DNA from: Fidelibacterota bacterium
GTDB lineage: Bacteria > Pseudomonadota > Alphaproteobacteria > Rhodospirillales > Rhodospirillaceae
NCBI GenBank assembly: GCA_947472795.1
Contig: CANJBL010000019.1
Coordinates: forward strand, 1-49,057
DNA: 49,057 nucleotides
Reading direction: 5' to 3'
In this document: positions 25,216 through 33,124 of the stretch, one piece after another
How the letters are laid out: each line of letters starts with the position of its first letter
Numbering within the stretch: position 1 is the first letter of the stretch
Program-made: the position numbers and the translations under genes
The notes under the pieces: model-generated
The model's input: only the letters and a program-made list of their open reading frames with translations
What the model was told of the DNA's origin: nothing
Databases searched by the model: none

Positions 25216-26394
25216 TCATCCGCGCGCGGACAAGGTGGCGACGAAAGCATCGAGCTCTTCTGCCGCCATGCTCCAGGTGCGCCGCCGCGTCGCATCCTCG
25301 GCTGCTGCATGCAGATTGGCGTACACGGCATCATCTTTCAGAATCTGCAGCGTGACATTAGCGAAACCTGTGTCGTCGGGCACGATGAAACCCGTCTGTC
25401 CATTGTCGATGCGTTCGTCGGTCCCACCGAGGCCGCGTGCGACGGCAGGCACACCAGCACCTTGTGATTCAGCCAGAGTCCAACACGCGTAGTCCTGGCG
25501 ATCGCCTGGATAAAGGTGCACACGCGTCTGGCGATAGGCCTCGTTCATGCCATCATCGGAGCGCGGATCGACGACGACGACATGGGAGTCGATAGCCGCC
25601 ATGACCTTCTCCAGGATCGGAAGCATGGTGGCAGGAATCTCCTCGCCCTTGAGCCCCTTGCTCAAAACTACGGAATAGACAGAGAGGCGCGCCGTAGGCA
25701 TTTCGGGATGGATCAGGCGCGTCCAGACATCGATAAGCCAATCCAGCCCCTGCAGTGGATGGGTGGTGACAATGGCATGAGGTGGCGGCGGCGGCGGTTC
25801 GAGCGGAACATTCGCGGCGGCAGCGGCGGCGGCCTCAGCGGCAACCGTTTCAGGATCAGGCTGTATATAATGTGGATCGTCGGCAGGGCCGGGAGCGATT
25901 TCCCCTGCCATGCTCATCCCCGGCAGCGTAAAGACCGGTTTCTGGAAATACACCCGGCGCACACCTGGCGTGACGACTGTATTGCGCACATTGCCCGCAT
26001 AGGCGCGCTTCTGATTCTGGCTCAGAAAGAGAAGCGAAGCATTGAAAGAGTCCCAGAGAGGCTCGTTGGCGGGCGCGGTGAGATAGTCGGGCGCACCCGT
26101 GACCCATAGAAGACGATGAGCTGCGCTGCGCAAAGTGCCAAGTAACGCGGGCTTGCGCATGGCAATGAGCACGTCTGCGGCCTTAGGTACCATGGTATCG
26201 CCGAAGGGAGTCCAATAGGCACCCTCGGCCATATGGGCGTAGCTGACGCGGTTGATGACCTTTACCTCATGGCCCCGTTCGTTCAGGGCCGACGCCATGC
26301 CGATCACCGCCTTTTCGGCGCCGCCGAGAGGTCGGCGCATGGGCGTATAACCGTCATAAGCCACGGCAGAATCGTCGATAAATACGTAACGCAT
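25216..26394 (-). CDS. Glycosyltransferase, GT4-like, with Ala/Pro-rich insert
   Basis: 392 residues from ATG 26394 (MRYVFIDDSAVAYDGYTPMR). The N half has RRPLGGAEKAVIGMASALNERGH (acceptor loop). The C half has DDGMNEAYRQTRVHLYPGDRQ, WTLAESQGAGVPAVARGLGGTDE with the E-rich donor site and NGQTGFIVPDD. Between the two Rossmann halves, residues about 176-206, lies an unusual linker DPETVAAEAAAAAAANVP followed by LEPPPPPPH. This insert is not a GT domain and looks low-complexity. It is the first gene of the operon and is divergent from ygfZ (105 bases between starts). Confidence 0.8.
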   Translation of the reverse strand: MRYVFIDDSAVAYDGYTPMRRPLGGAEKAVIGMASALNERGHEVKVINRVSYAHMAEGAYWTPFGDTMVPKAADVLIAMRKPALLGTLRSAAHRLLWVTGAPDYLTAPANEPLWDSFNASLLFLSQNQKRAYAGNVRNTVVTPGVRRVYFQKPVFTLPGMSMAGEIAPGPADDPHYIQPDPETVAAEAAAAAAANVPLEPPPPPPHAIVTTHPLQGLDWLIDVWTRLIHPEMPTARLSVYSVVLSKGLKGEEIPATMLPILEKVMAAIDSHVVVVDPRSDDGMNEAYRQTRVHLYPGDRQDYACWTLAESQGAGVPAVARGLGGTDERIDNGQTGFIVPDDTGFANVTLQILKDDAVYANLHAAAEDATRRRTWSMAAEELDAFVATLSARG

Positions 26395-26499
26395 GGAATG
26401 GTTATAGCCAGAGGTTCGAGCGAGCGAAAGCACGAAGGACGGCCCACCTTGCTTGGCGGCGCTGGAATGCTACATAACACGCTTCAGCGGAGTATTTTT

Positions 26500-27402
26500 A
26501 TGCCCCCCTTGCCGCATTTCACAGTATTGCCGTCCCGCGCCCTCGTGGCCGTCCGGGGCGCCGACCGCGTCAGCTTCCTGCAAGGGCTGGTCTCCAATGA
26601 CATGACGCGGGTGGAGGGTGGTGCAGCAGTCTGGGCGGCCTTCCTGACACCGCAAGGCAAGTTTCTGCACGAGTTCTTTGCCGTGCCTCACGGCGATGCG
26701 GTCCTGCTGGAGTGCGAGCGCACCCGGCGCGATGATCTCATCACGCGGTTGTCGCGCTATAAGTTGCGCGCCAAGGTCAGTCTGGCCGCCGATGATACTC
26801 TGGTGACGGGCGTGGCATGGGGTGAGGACGCCGGGGCGGCGCTGGAGACCAGCAACACGCCGGGCCAAGTGGTGAAACGCGGCGCGGGCCTGCTCTACAC
26901 GGATCCACGGTTGGCAGGTGCTGGCGTGCGTTTTGGGCTGCATGCCGATCAGATCGGCGGCCTCGCGAAAGCCGGACTGTCGCAAACCGCCGAGAGCGAC
27001 TACGACGCCCTCCGTTTTGCGTTGGGACTGCCCGACGGCAGCCGCGACATGGAAGTGGACAAAGCTTTGTTGCTGGAGAGCGGCTTCGAGGAATTAGCCG
27101 GCGTGGATTTCAAGAAGGGTTGCTATATCGGCCAAGAGTTGACCGCCCGTACGCATTACCGCGCGCTGATCAAAAAGCGCCTTATGCCGGTATCGATTGA
27201 AGGGCCACTGCCAGCACCCGGTGCGCCCCTAACTTCGGCAGAAGGGACTGATGCCGGTGAAATGAAAAGTGGCGCGGGCATCGCTGGTTTGGCCCTGATA
27301 CGCCTTGAAGCTCTTCGTAAGACAACTGAGCCGCTTCATGCTGGCGCGACGAGACTCACGGTTCATCAGCCGAGCTGGATGAAACTGCCGTCAGAGGTCT
27401 GA
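26500..27402 (+). CDS. ygfZ: YgfZ-type folate-binding protein
   Basis: 300 residues; ATG 26500 is preceded by CAGCGGAGTATTTTT. The GcvT-like fold begins LPSRALVAVRGADRVSFLQG, then LVSNDM and AAFLTPQGKFLHEFF. The signature K206-GCYIGQE-213 (KGCYIGQELTART) is complete, with Cys208 as the conserved thiol. Such proteins use tetrahydrofolate in maturation of iron-sulfur enzymes such as MiaB. In many alphaproteobacteria ygfZ neighbours a dihydroorotase; here four genes for glycan synthesis and asnB lie between them. Confidence 0.9.
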   Translation: MPPLPHFTVLPSRALVAVRGADRVSFLQGLVSNDMTRVEGGAAVWAAFLTPQGKFLHEFFAVPHGDAVLLECERTRRDDLITRLSRYKLRAKVSLAADDTLVTGVAWGEDAGAALETSNTPGQVVKRGAGLLYTDPRLAGAGVRFGLHADQIGGLAKAGLSQTAESDYDALRFALGLPDGSRDMEVDKALLLESGFEELAGVDFKKGCYIGQELTARTHYRALIKKRLMPVSIEGPLPAPGAPLTSAEGTDAGEMKSGAGIAGLALIRLEALRKTTEPLHAGATRLTVHQPSWMKLPSEV

Positions 27403-27464
27403 TAGAAGCTTCGCCAGAAATTGCGAAAAATTGTACCTGGTACGATTTATTTCTCGCCGTGCAC

Positions 27465-27890
27465 TTACTGCGCGATGAGATCGCGTTTCATCTGCTCGGA
27501 GAGAAGAACGAACTCACGCTGTAGCGTGTCACATGAGCCTTGATCGGCTTCGCACATCACGTCCAGAGAGACATCGCTCACGCCATTGCGTGTAACAATC
27601 GAGCGACAAACCGCCGCTGGGTAGGCCCGGTTAGCCGGTGTCGTGAAAGTCCAATAGCGCCGTGACGCCTCTTGCGCATAAACCACATAGCCATCGCCCG
27701 CTTGAGTCGCTGCAGCGCTGGCACCACTGATCTTGCTCTGTAAATCTGCGACGGACTCCGCTCTGACGCCGCAAACCTCGCGATTTGCGCTAGGCACGGC
27801 TGCGTTGGGTAAGGAAACCAACGGATGCAGATCGCCTGCAACAGCAGCTTTGAGATAGGAGGAAATAAGAAGAACTTGCATGCCGTTCAT
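27465..27890 (-). CDS. Exported protein of unknown function
   Basis: 141 residues. ATG 27890 is preceded by CAGAGGTGGTTC; the upstream ATG at 27917 has no such site. The first 28 residues are hydrophobic (MNGMQVLLISSYLKAAVAG). The mature part has four Cys (EVCGVRAES, AAVCRSIVTRNG, DVMCEADQGSCDTLQREF), which could form disulfides, and a YVVYAQEASRRYWTFTTPA segment. No family is recognised. It converges on ygfZ, and lies 90 bases downstream of the ppdK stop-side region on the opposite transcriptional arrangement (both minus; ppdK ends at 27980). Confidence 0.55.
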   Translation of the reverse strand: MNGMQVLLISSYLKAAVAGDLHPLVSLPNAAVPSANREVCGVRAESVADLQSKISGASAAATQAGDGYVVYAQEASRRYWTFTTPANRAYPAAVCRSIVTRNGVSDVSLDVMCEADQGSCDTLQREFVLLSEQMKRDLIAQ

Positions 27891-27979
27891 GAACCACCTC
27901 TGGGGCCTACGCTCCACAGATAGTTCAACGTCACAGGCGTGACTTTGTGCCCGTTAGACTTTTGCAATTTAAGATAGCT

Positions 27980-30892
27980 TTACTTCCTCTCCGCCAGCAC
28001 AGCCTGAGCCGCCGCGAGGCGTGCCACAGGCACGCGGTAGGGTGAGCACGAGACGTAATCGAGTCCGACTTTATGGAAGAACGTGATGGAATCCGGATCA
28101 CCACCATGTTCACCGCACACGCCCATCTTCATGCCTTTGCGCTGAGCCCTGCCCCGCTCAACGGCGGTTGAAATGAGCTCGCCGACGCCGTCCTGGTCGA
28201 GGCTGGCGAACGGGTCTTTCGCGTAGATGCCCTTGGAGCGATAGATCTCGATGAGGTTGGCGCAATCGTCGCGGGAGAGTCCGAGAGTCGTCTGCGTGAG
28301 GTCGTTGGTGCCGAAGGAGAAGAAGCCAGCGGTTTTTGCGATATCGCCGGCCTGGAGCGCGGCGCGCGGCAGCTCGATCATGGTGCCGACGATGTATGGA
28401 ATAGTGGTGCCGGCAGCCGTGAAAACAGAGAGTGCGGTTTCGTCCACCACTTTCTTCATCATGTCGAGTTCGGCGCGGGTGCCAACAAGCGGGATCATAA
28501 TTTCCGGCGCCACAGTCTTGCCGACCTTCATGACAGCGACAGCCGCCTCAAAAATGGCGCGCGCCTGCATCTCGTAAATCTCGGGATGCGATATACCTAA
28601 GCGAACGCCACGATGGCCCAGCATGGGATTGGTCTCATGCAGACGCACCAGCGCTTCGCGCACGGATTCAACAGACACGCCGGCCCCTGTGGCCACCTCT
28701 GCAATCTCGGCCTCGGTGTGAGGCAGGAATTCATGCAGCGGAGGGTCCAGCAGGCGGATCGTGACGGGCAAACCCTCCATAATGGTGAAGAGTTTGACGA
28801 AGTCGCCGCGCTGGAAGGGCAGCAGACGATCCAGCGCCGCTTTGCGCCCGCCTGTGTCCTTGGCAAGGATCATCTGGCGTACTGAAAGGATGCGCTGCGG
28901 ATCGAAGAACATATGCTCGGTGCGGCAGAGGCCAATTCCCTCTGCGCCAAATTTGCGGGCGGTTTCCGCATCCAGCGCGGTCTCGGCGTTGGCGCGCACT
29001 TTCAGGCGACGAATTTTATCAACCCAGCCCATGAGGATGGCGAAATCGCCAGTGAGTTCCGGCTGAATGGTGGCGACTTTTCCCAAGAAAATCTCGCCTG
29101 TGGCGCCATCGAGGGTGATGATGTCGCCTTCCAGCAAAATCTTGTCGCGCACGCGGGCCGTCTTTCCCTTGGTATCGACGTTGATATCGCCGGCTCCGCA
29201 GATGCACGGCGTGCCCATGCCGCGCGCCACTACAGCCGCATGACTGGTCATGCCGCCGCGTGTGGTGAGGATGCCTTGGGAAACATGCATGCCGCCAATG
29301 TCTTCGGGGCTGGTCTCGCGGCGGACAAGGATAACCTTCTCTCCGCGCTTCACCCAGTCCTCCGCGTCCTCGGCGGTGAAGACGATGCGGCCCGAAGCCG
29401 CACCCGGCGATGCGGGTAACCCGCGCGCGAGCAAGGTACGCTGGGCCTTGAGGTCCAACGTGGGATGCAGAAGCTGGTCGAGTTGGGCCGGGTCGATACG
29501 GCGCACGGCTTCTTCTTCGGTGATGAGACCTTCGCGCGCCATATCGACGGCGATCTTGAAACCGGCCTGGGCCGTGCGTTTGCCGCTGCGAGTCTGTAGC
29601 ATCCAGAGCTTGCTCTTCTGGATAGTGAACTCCATGTCCTGCATATCGGCGTAGTGGCGCTCCAAGCGATCCCGCGTTTCCACAAGTTCCTTGAACAACA
29701 CCGGCATGGCCTCTTCCATGGCGGGCAGATTTGAGTTCTGCGCTTTCTTGCCGGCCAGCGTGATCTGCTGCGGCGTGCGAATGCCGGCCACGACATCCTC
29801 GCCCTGTGCATTCACCAGATATTCGCCGTAGAAGACATTCTCGCCGGTGGACGGATCGCGGGAGAAGCAAACGCCGGTGGCGCAGTCTTCGCCCATATTG
29901 CCGAAGACCATGGACTGGATGTTAACGGCGGTGCCCCAACCGTCAGGAATGTCGTGTAGCTTGCGATACGTGATGGCGCGCTGGTTCATCCAGCTGCCGA
30001 AAACGGCGCCGATGGCGCCCCAGAGCTGCTCGTGCACATCTTGCGGGAACGGATGCTTCAGTTGTTCCTCGACGCGTTTTTTATAAGCGGCGACAAGGCC
30101 TTTCAAATCATCGGCGGTCAGGGCTGTGTCGAGCTTGACGCCTTTGTCGTCCTTCACGATGTCCAGCAGTTCCTCGAAGTCGTAGTGGTCCATCTCGAGG
30201 ACCACGCTCGAGTACATCTGAATGAAACGCCGGTAGCTGTCGTAAGCAAAGCGCGCATCGCCGGATTGTTTGGCCAAGCCTTCAACGGTCTCGTCATTGA
30301 GGCCCAGGTTCAGGATCGTATCCATCATCCCAGGCATGGAGGCGCGGGCCCCCGAACGCACGGAAACCAGCAGCGGCTGTTTCACGTCGCCGAATTTGGG
30401 CCCATCCAAAAGCGCCTCCACGTGGGCAATACCGCGCGCGGCCTGATCCTTCAGATCAGCCGGGTACTGCTTGCTGTTGGCGTAATAGTACGTGCAGACG
30501 TCGGTGGTGATGGTGAAGCCTGGCGGCACCGGCACACCAATGCTGCTCATTTCGGCGAGGTTCGCACCCTTGCCGCCAAGGAGGTCTTTCATGGTGACCT
30601 TACCTTCGGCCTTACCGGCACCGAAGGTATAGACCCACCTTTGAGGGCCGGCCGGGCTGGAGACGACAGTGGGTCCATCAGCGCCGGCCGGGTAGATATC
30701 GGGTCTCAATTCATGCCGGGTAACCTTGCCGCCGGTGGCCTGCTCTACCGCCAGGGCGCGCTCGGCAGGAACACGCTCCCACTGGCTGATAGCCTGAGGC
30801 GTGACATTGATGCTCCGGGCCAGGGCGACAGTGCCCCCAGCTTCGGTAATGGCACGTTCGAGGGCAGAATCGCGAGCGGAGGGTTCACGCAT
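27980..30892 (-). CDS. ppdK: Pyruvate phosphate dikinase with N-terminal helix-turn-helix domain
   Basis: 970 residues, about 80 longer than usual. Residues 10-68 form a Cro/YdaS-like HTH: LERAITEAGGTVALARSINV, TPQAISQWERVPAERALAVE, then VTRHELRPDIYP. The enzyme starts at about residue 85 (RWVYTFGAGKAEG): ATP-grasp domain (about 100-430, MKDLLGGKGANLAEM and SVRSGARASMPGMMDT), phosphohistidine domain with Thr549 and catalytic His551 in TTRGGMTSHAAVVARG, and the PEP/pyruvate barrel ending with Cys926 in GVCGEHGGDP. It interconverts pyruvate, ATP and Pi with PEP, AMP and PPi. ATG 30892 is preceded by AAAAGGTGAG and overlaps a repeat motif of the upstream region. No stop or frameshift separates HTH and enzyme. 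It follows glyS by 157 bases. The HTH suggests direct DNA binding, probably autoregulatory. Confidence 0.9.
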   Translation of the reverse strand: MREPSARDSALERAITEAGGTVALARSINVTPQAISQWERVPAERALAVEQATGGKVTRHELRPDIYPAGADGPTVVSSPAGPQRWVYTFGAGKAEGKVTMKDLLGGKGANLAEMSSIGVPVPPGFTITTDVCTYYYANSKQYPADLKDQAARGIAHVEALLDGPKFGDVKQPLLVSVRSGARASMPGMMDTILNLGLNDETVEGLAKQSGDARFAYDSYRRFIQMYSSVVLEMDHYDFEELLDIVKDDKGVKLDTALTADDLKGLVAAYKKRVEEQLKHPFPQDVHEQLWGAIGAVFGSWMNQRAITYRKLHDIPDGWGTAVNIQSMVFGNMGEDCATGVCFSRDPSTGENVFYGEYLVNAQGEDVVAGIRTPQQITLAGKKAQNSNLPAMEEAMPVLFKELVETRDRLERHYADMQDMEFTIQKSKLWMLQTRSGKRTAQAGFKIAVDMAREGLITEEEAVRRIDPAQLDQLLHPTLDLKAQRTLLARGLPASPGAASGRIVFTAEDAEDWVKRGEKVILVRRETSPEDIGGMHVSQGILTTRGGMTSHAAVVARGMGTPCICGAGDINVDTKGKTARVRDKILLEGDIITLDGATGEIFLGKVATIQPELTGDFAILMGWVDKIRRLKVRANAETALDAETARKFGAEGIGLCRTEHMFFDPQRILSVRQMILAKDTGGRKAALDRLLPFQRGDFVKLFTIMEGLPVTIRLLDPPLHEFLPHTEAEIAEVATGAGVSVESVREALVRLHETNPMLGHRGVRLGISHPEIYEMQARAIFEAAVAVMKVGKTVAPEIMIPLVGTRAELDMMKKVVDETALSVFTAAGTTIPYIVGTMIELPRAALQAGDIAKTAGFFSFGTNDLTQTTLGLSRDDCANLIEIYRSKGIYAKDPFASLDQDGVGELISTAVERGRAQRKGMKMGVCGEHGGDPDSITFFHKVGLDYVSCSPYRVPVARLAAAQAVLAERK

Positions 30893-31043
30893 GTAAGTAA
30901 GCTCACCTTTTAAAGGTATGTAAGTAAGCTATTCTTGAATAATACGGCATTTACCCGCTTACAACCCCTAAAACTGGAAAAAGTTGCCACTACCGCCCTC
31001 AATTTAAAGACTACGGCTTACATTTTTCAAAATGTAAGTAAGC
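30891..31043. promoter_or_regulatory. Cluster of GTAAG/CTTAC motifs upstream of ppdK
   Basis: The 157 bp between glyS and ppdK is AT-rich and holds three copies of ATGTAAGTAAGC (30891-30902, 30918-30929, 31032-31043). It also has GCTTAC at 30957-30962 and 31016-31021. Copies one and two are spaced 27 bases apart, and copy one overlaps the ppdK start codon. Between them lies ACCTTTTAAAGGT, a small palindrome containing the probable ribosome binding site. Repeated sites across promoter, leader and start codon are typical of a repressor operator array. The HTH domain fused to PPDK is the natural candidate to bind it. Confidence 0.6.
31017..31038. repeat. 22 bp palindrome in the ppdK upstream region
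   Basis: CTTACATTTT-TC-AAAATGTAAG is a perfect inverted repeat with 10-base arms and a 2-base centre, 125-146 bases upstream of the ppdK start and just after the glyS stop (31050). Its outer half-sites are the same CTTAC/GTAAG word as in the other copies. No T-run follows on the minus strand, so an operator is more likely than a terminator. Confidence 0.6.
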
Positions 31044-31049
31044 GCAGCC

Positions 31050-33122
31050 CTAGCTTTCGACTTTTGAGAAGTCGGCCACCCGGTTCATGGCCCCCTCGAT
31101 CCGAGACAGCAGCTTGAGGCGCGCGGCACGCTGGGCCGGGTCGTCGGCATTGACTTTCACCTTGTCAAAGAAGGTATCCACGGGCTGACGGAGACCCGCC
31201 AGGACGGTCATAGCCCCCCTGTAGTCCTCTTTGACCAGCAAGGGGGTCATGGCGTCTTCGGCTTTAGCGAGAGCCGCCAGAAGAGCTGTGGCCTCGGGGG
31301 CGCCGAGGTGATCGGCTGGAACGTCACCCTTATAGCTGGAACCGTCCTTCTTCTCCTCGATGCGCACGATATTGGCCGCCCGGCGATAAGCCACCAGCAG
31401 GTTGGCACCGTCGTCGCTGGTGACAAAAGCAGCCAAGGCTTCGACCCTGGCCATGAGGCGCACGAGATCGTCCTCATCTCCCAGCGCAAAGACCGCTGAG
31501 ATAAGGTCGTGACGCACGCCTTTATCGCGCAAATGCGCCTTCAGCCGATCGGCAAAGAACTCCAGCACTTCGCGCCCGATCTTATCGCGCGTGCCGTCGG
31601 CCACGAGACCGTTGTAACAGCCAAGGGCATATTCGAAGGCCGCCAGCAGCGGCAGACGCAGCTTGTTCTCCAGGATGATGCGAATGACACCGAGAGCGGC
31701 ACGGCGCAGCGCGTACGGGTCCTTGGAGCCCGTGGGCTTTTCGTTGATGGCGAAGAAGCCCACGAGACTGTCGATCTTGTCCGCCAATGACACAGCGATG
31801 CTGAGCGGCGCACTGGGGCAAGAATCATTGGGACCCAGCGGTGAATAGTGTTCGGCAATGGCATTGGCCACGTCCGCCTTCTCGCCCTGATGCAGCGCGT
31901 AGTAACGGCCCATAATGCCCTGGAGATCGGGGAACTCGCCGACCATTTCCGCAGACAGGTCGGCTTTGGCGAGTAAAGCCGCGCGTTTGGCGGCATCAGC
32001 ATCGGCGCCAACGGGTTTGGCAAGGTACATGGCCAGCGCCGCCATGCGGTCGACCTTGGCGCGCATGGTGCCGAGCTTTGCCTGGAAGATGCGTTCTTCC
32101 AGTTTCGGCAGGCGGGCATCGAGGGTCTTCTTCTTGTCCTGATCCCAGAAGAACTTGGCGTCGGAGAGGCGCGGACGCAGTACCTTCTCGTTGCCGGCGA
32201 TGATCGCCTTGCCTTTGTCCTTGGTGACCATATTGGCGACAACGCCGAAACGATTGGCGAGCTTGCCGTCTTTGGTCTGCAGCGAGAAATACTTCTGGTG
32301 TTTGCGCATGGCCGAGGTCAGCACCTCGCCCGGCAGTTCCATATAGGCCGCATCGATTGTGCCAAGCAGCGGCACGGGCCATTCGACAAGCCCAGTGACT
32401 TCCGCGAGAAGCGCCGGATCGTCTTTCACGGCAAGCCCTTCGGCGGCAGCAAGCTTGGTAAGTTCACGCGCGATAATGTCGCTGCGTTCAGTGGCATCCA
32501 CCAGCACGTAAGCTTTTTTGAGCTTGGCCTTGTAGTCGGTGAAGTTTTTCACACTGATGAAAGCCGGCGCCAGGAAACGGTGGCCACGCGTGGTAGTTGT
32601 TCCAGTTACACCACCGAACGAAACGGGCACGACAGCGCCGTTGAAGACGCAAACAATTCCATGCAACGGACGCACCCAGCGCGTCGGGTTCTCGGCCCAG
32701 CGCATGGATTTGGGCCAGGGAAATTGCGCCAGCGCGGCTTCGACGATGTCCTTCAACACATCGGCCGTGGCGCGGCCCGGCTTCTTGGTGACAGCAAAAT
32801 AGAATGTGCCTTTCGGCATTTCGCGCTTTTCAGCCTCGTCCAGGTTCTTGAGGCCAGCAGCTTTGAGAAAGCCCTGTACGGCCTGATCGGGCGCGCCGAC
32901 TTGTGGCCCTTTACGCTCTTCGGTGGTATCGGGCTGAGAGGTCGGCAAGCCAGCGGCGCTGAGCACGACGCGGCGTGGGCCGGCGGCAGTTTCCAAGGAC
33001 TTGGCTTCGATGCCGTTGGTCTTCAGCGCGTCGCCAATGAGGCGCGCGAGGTCAGCGGCGGCCTGCTTCTGCATGCGGGCCGGGATTTCTTCGGAGAAGA
33101 TCTCAAGTAGGAGCTCGGCCAT
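31050..33122 (-). CDS. glyS: Glycyl-tRNA synthetase beta subunit
   Basis: 690 residues from ATG 33122 (MAELLLEIFSEEIPARMQKQ). This is the tetrameric, two-gene type glycyl-tRNA synthetase, where the beta chain carries tRNA-binding and HD-like domains and the alpha chain the catalytic core. Family segments are LLEIFSEEIPARM, PKSMRWAENPTRWVRPLHG, EVTGLVEWPVPLLGTIDAAY, LRPRLSDAKFFWDQDKK and a C-terminal anticodon-binding region (FFDKVKVNADDPAQRAARLK). The gene starts two bases after the glyQ stop, so the subunits are made together. The length is normal. Confidence 0.95.
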   Translation of the reverse strand: MAELLLEIFSEEIPARMQKQAAADLARLIGDALKTNGIEAKSLETAAGPRRVVLSAAGLPTSQPDTTEERKGPQVGAPDQAVQGFLKAAGLKNLDEAEKREMPKGTFYFAVTKKPGRATADVLKDIVEAALAQFPWPKSMRWAENPTRWVRPLHGIVCVFNGAVVPVSFGGVTGTTTTRGHRFLAPAFISVKNFTDYKAKLKKAYVLVDATERSDIIARELTKLAAAEGLAVKDDPALLAEVTGLVEWPVPLLGTIDAAYMELPGEVLTSAMRKHQKYFSLQTKDGKLANRFGVVANMVTKDKGKAIIAGNEKVLRPRLSDAKFFWDQDKKKTLDARLPKLEERIFQAKLGTMRAKVDRMAALAMYLAKPVGADADAAKRAALLAKADLSAEMVGEFPDLQGIMGRYYALHQGEKADVANAIAEHYSPLGPNDSCPSAPLSIAVSLADKIDSLVGFFAINEKPTGSKDPYALRRAALGVIRIILENKLRLPLLAAFEYALGCYNGLVADGTRDKIGREVLEFFADRLKAHLRDKGVRHDLISAVFALGDEDDLVRLMARVEALAAFVTSDDGANLLVAYRRAANIVRIEEKKDGSSYKGDVPADHLGAPEATALLAALAKAEDAMTPLLVKEDYRGAMTVLAGLRQPVDTFFDKVKVNADDPAQRAARLKLLSRIEGAMNRVADFSKVES

Positions 33123-33124
33123 GA

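Noticed and set aside
27432-27456. Small dyad GTACC-T-GGTAC between ygfZ and the next gene
   Set aside because: Lies between two convergent genes with no promoter to regulate and is too short for a terminator without a T-run.
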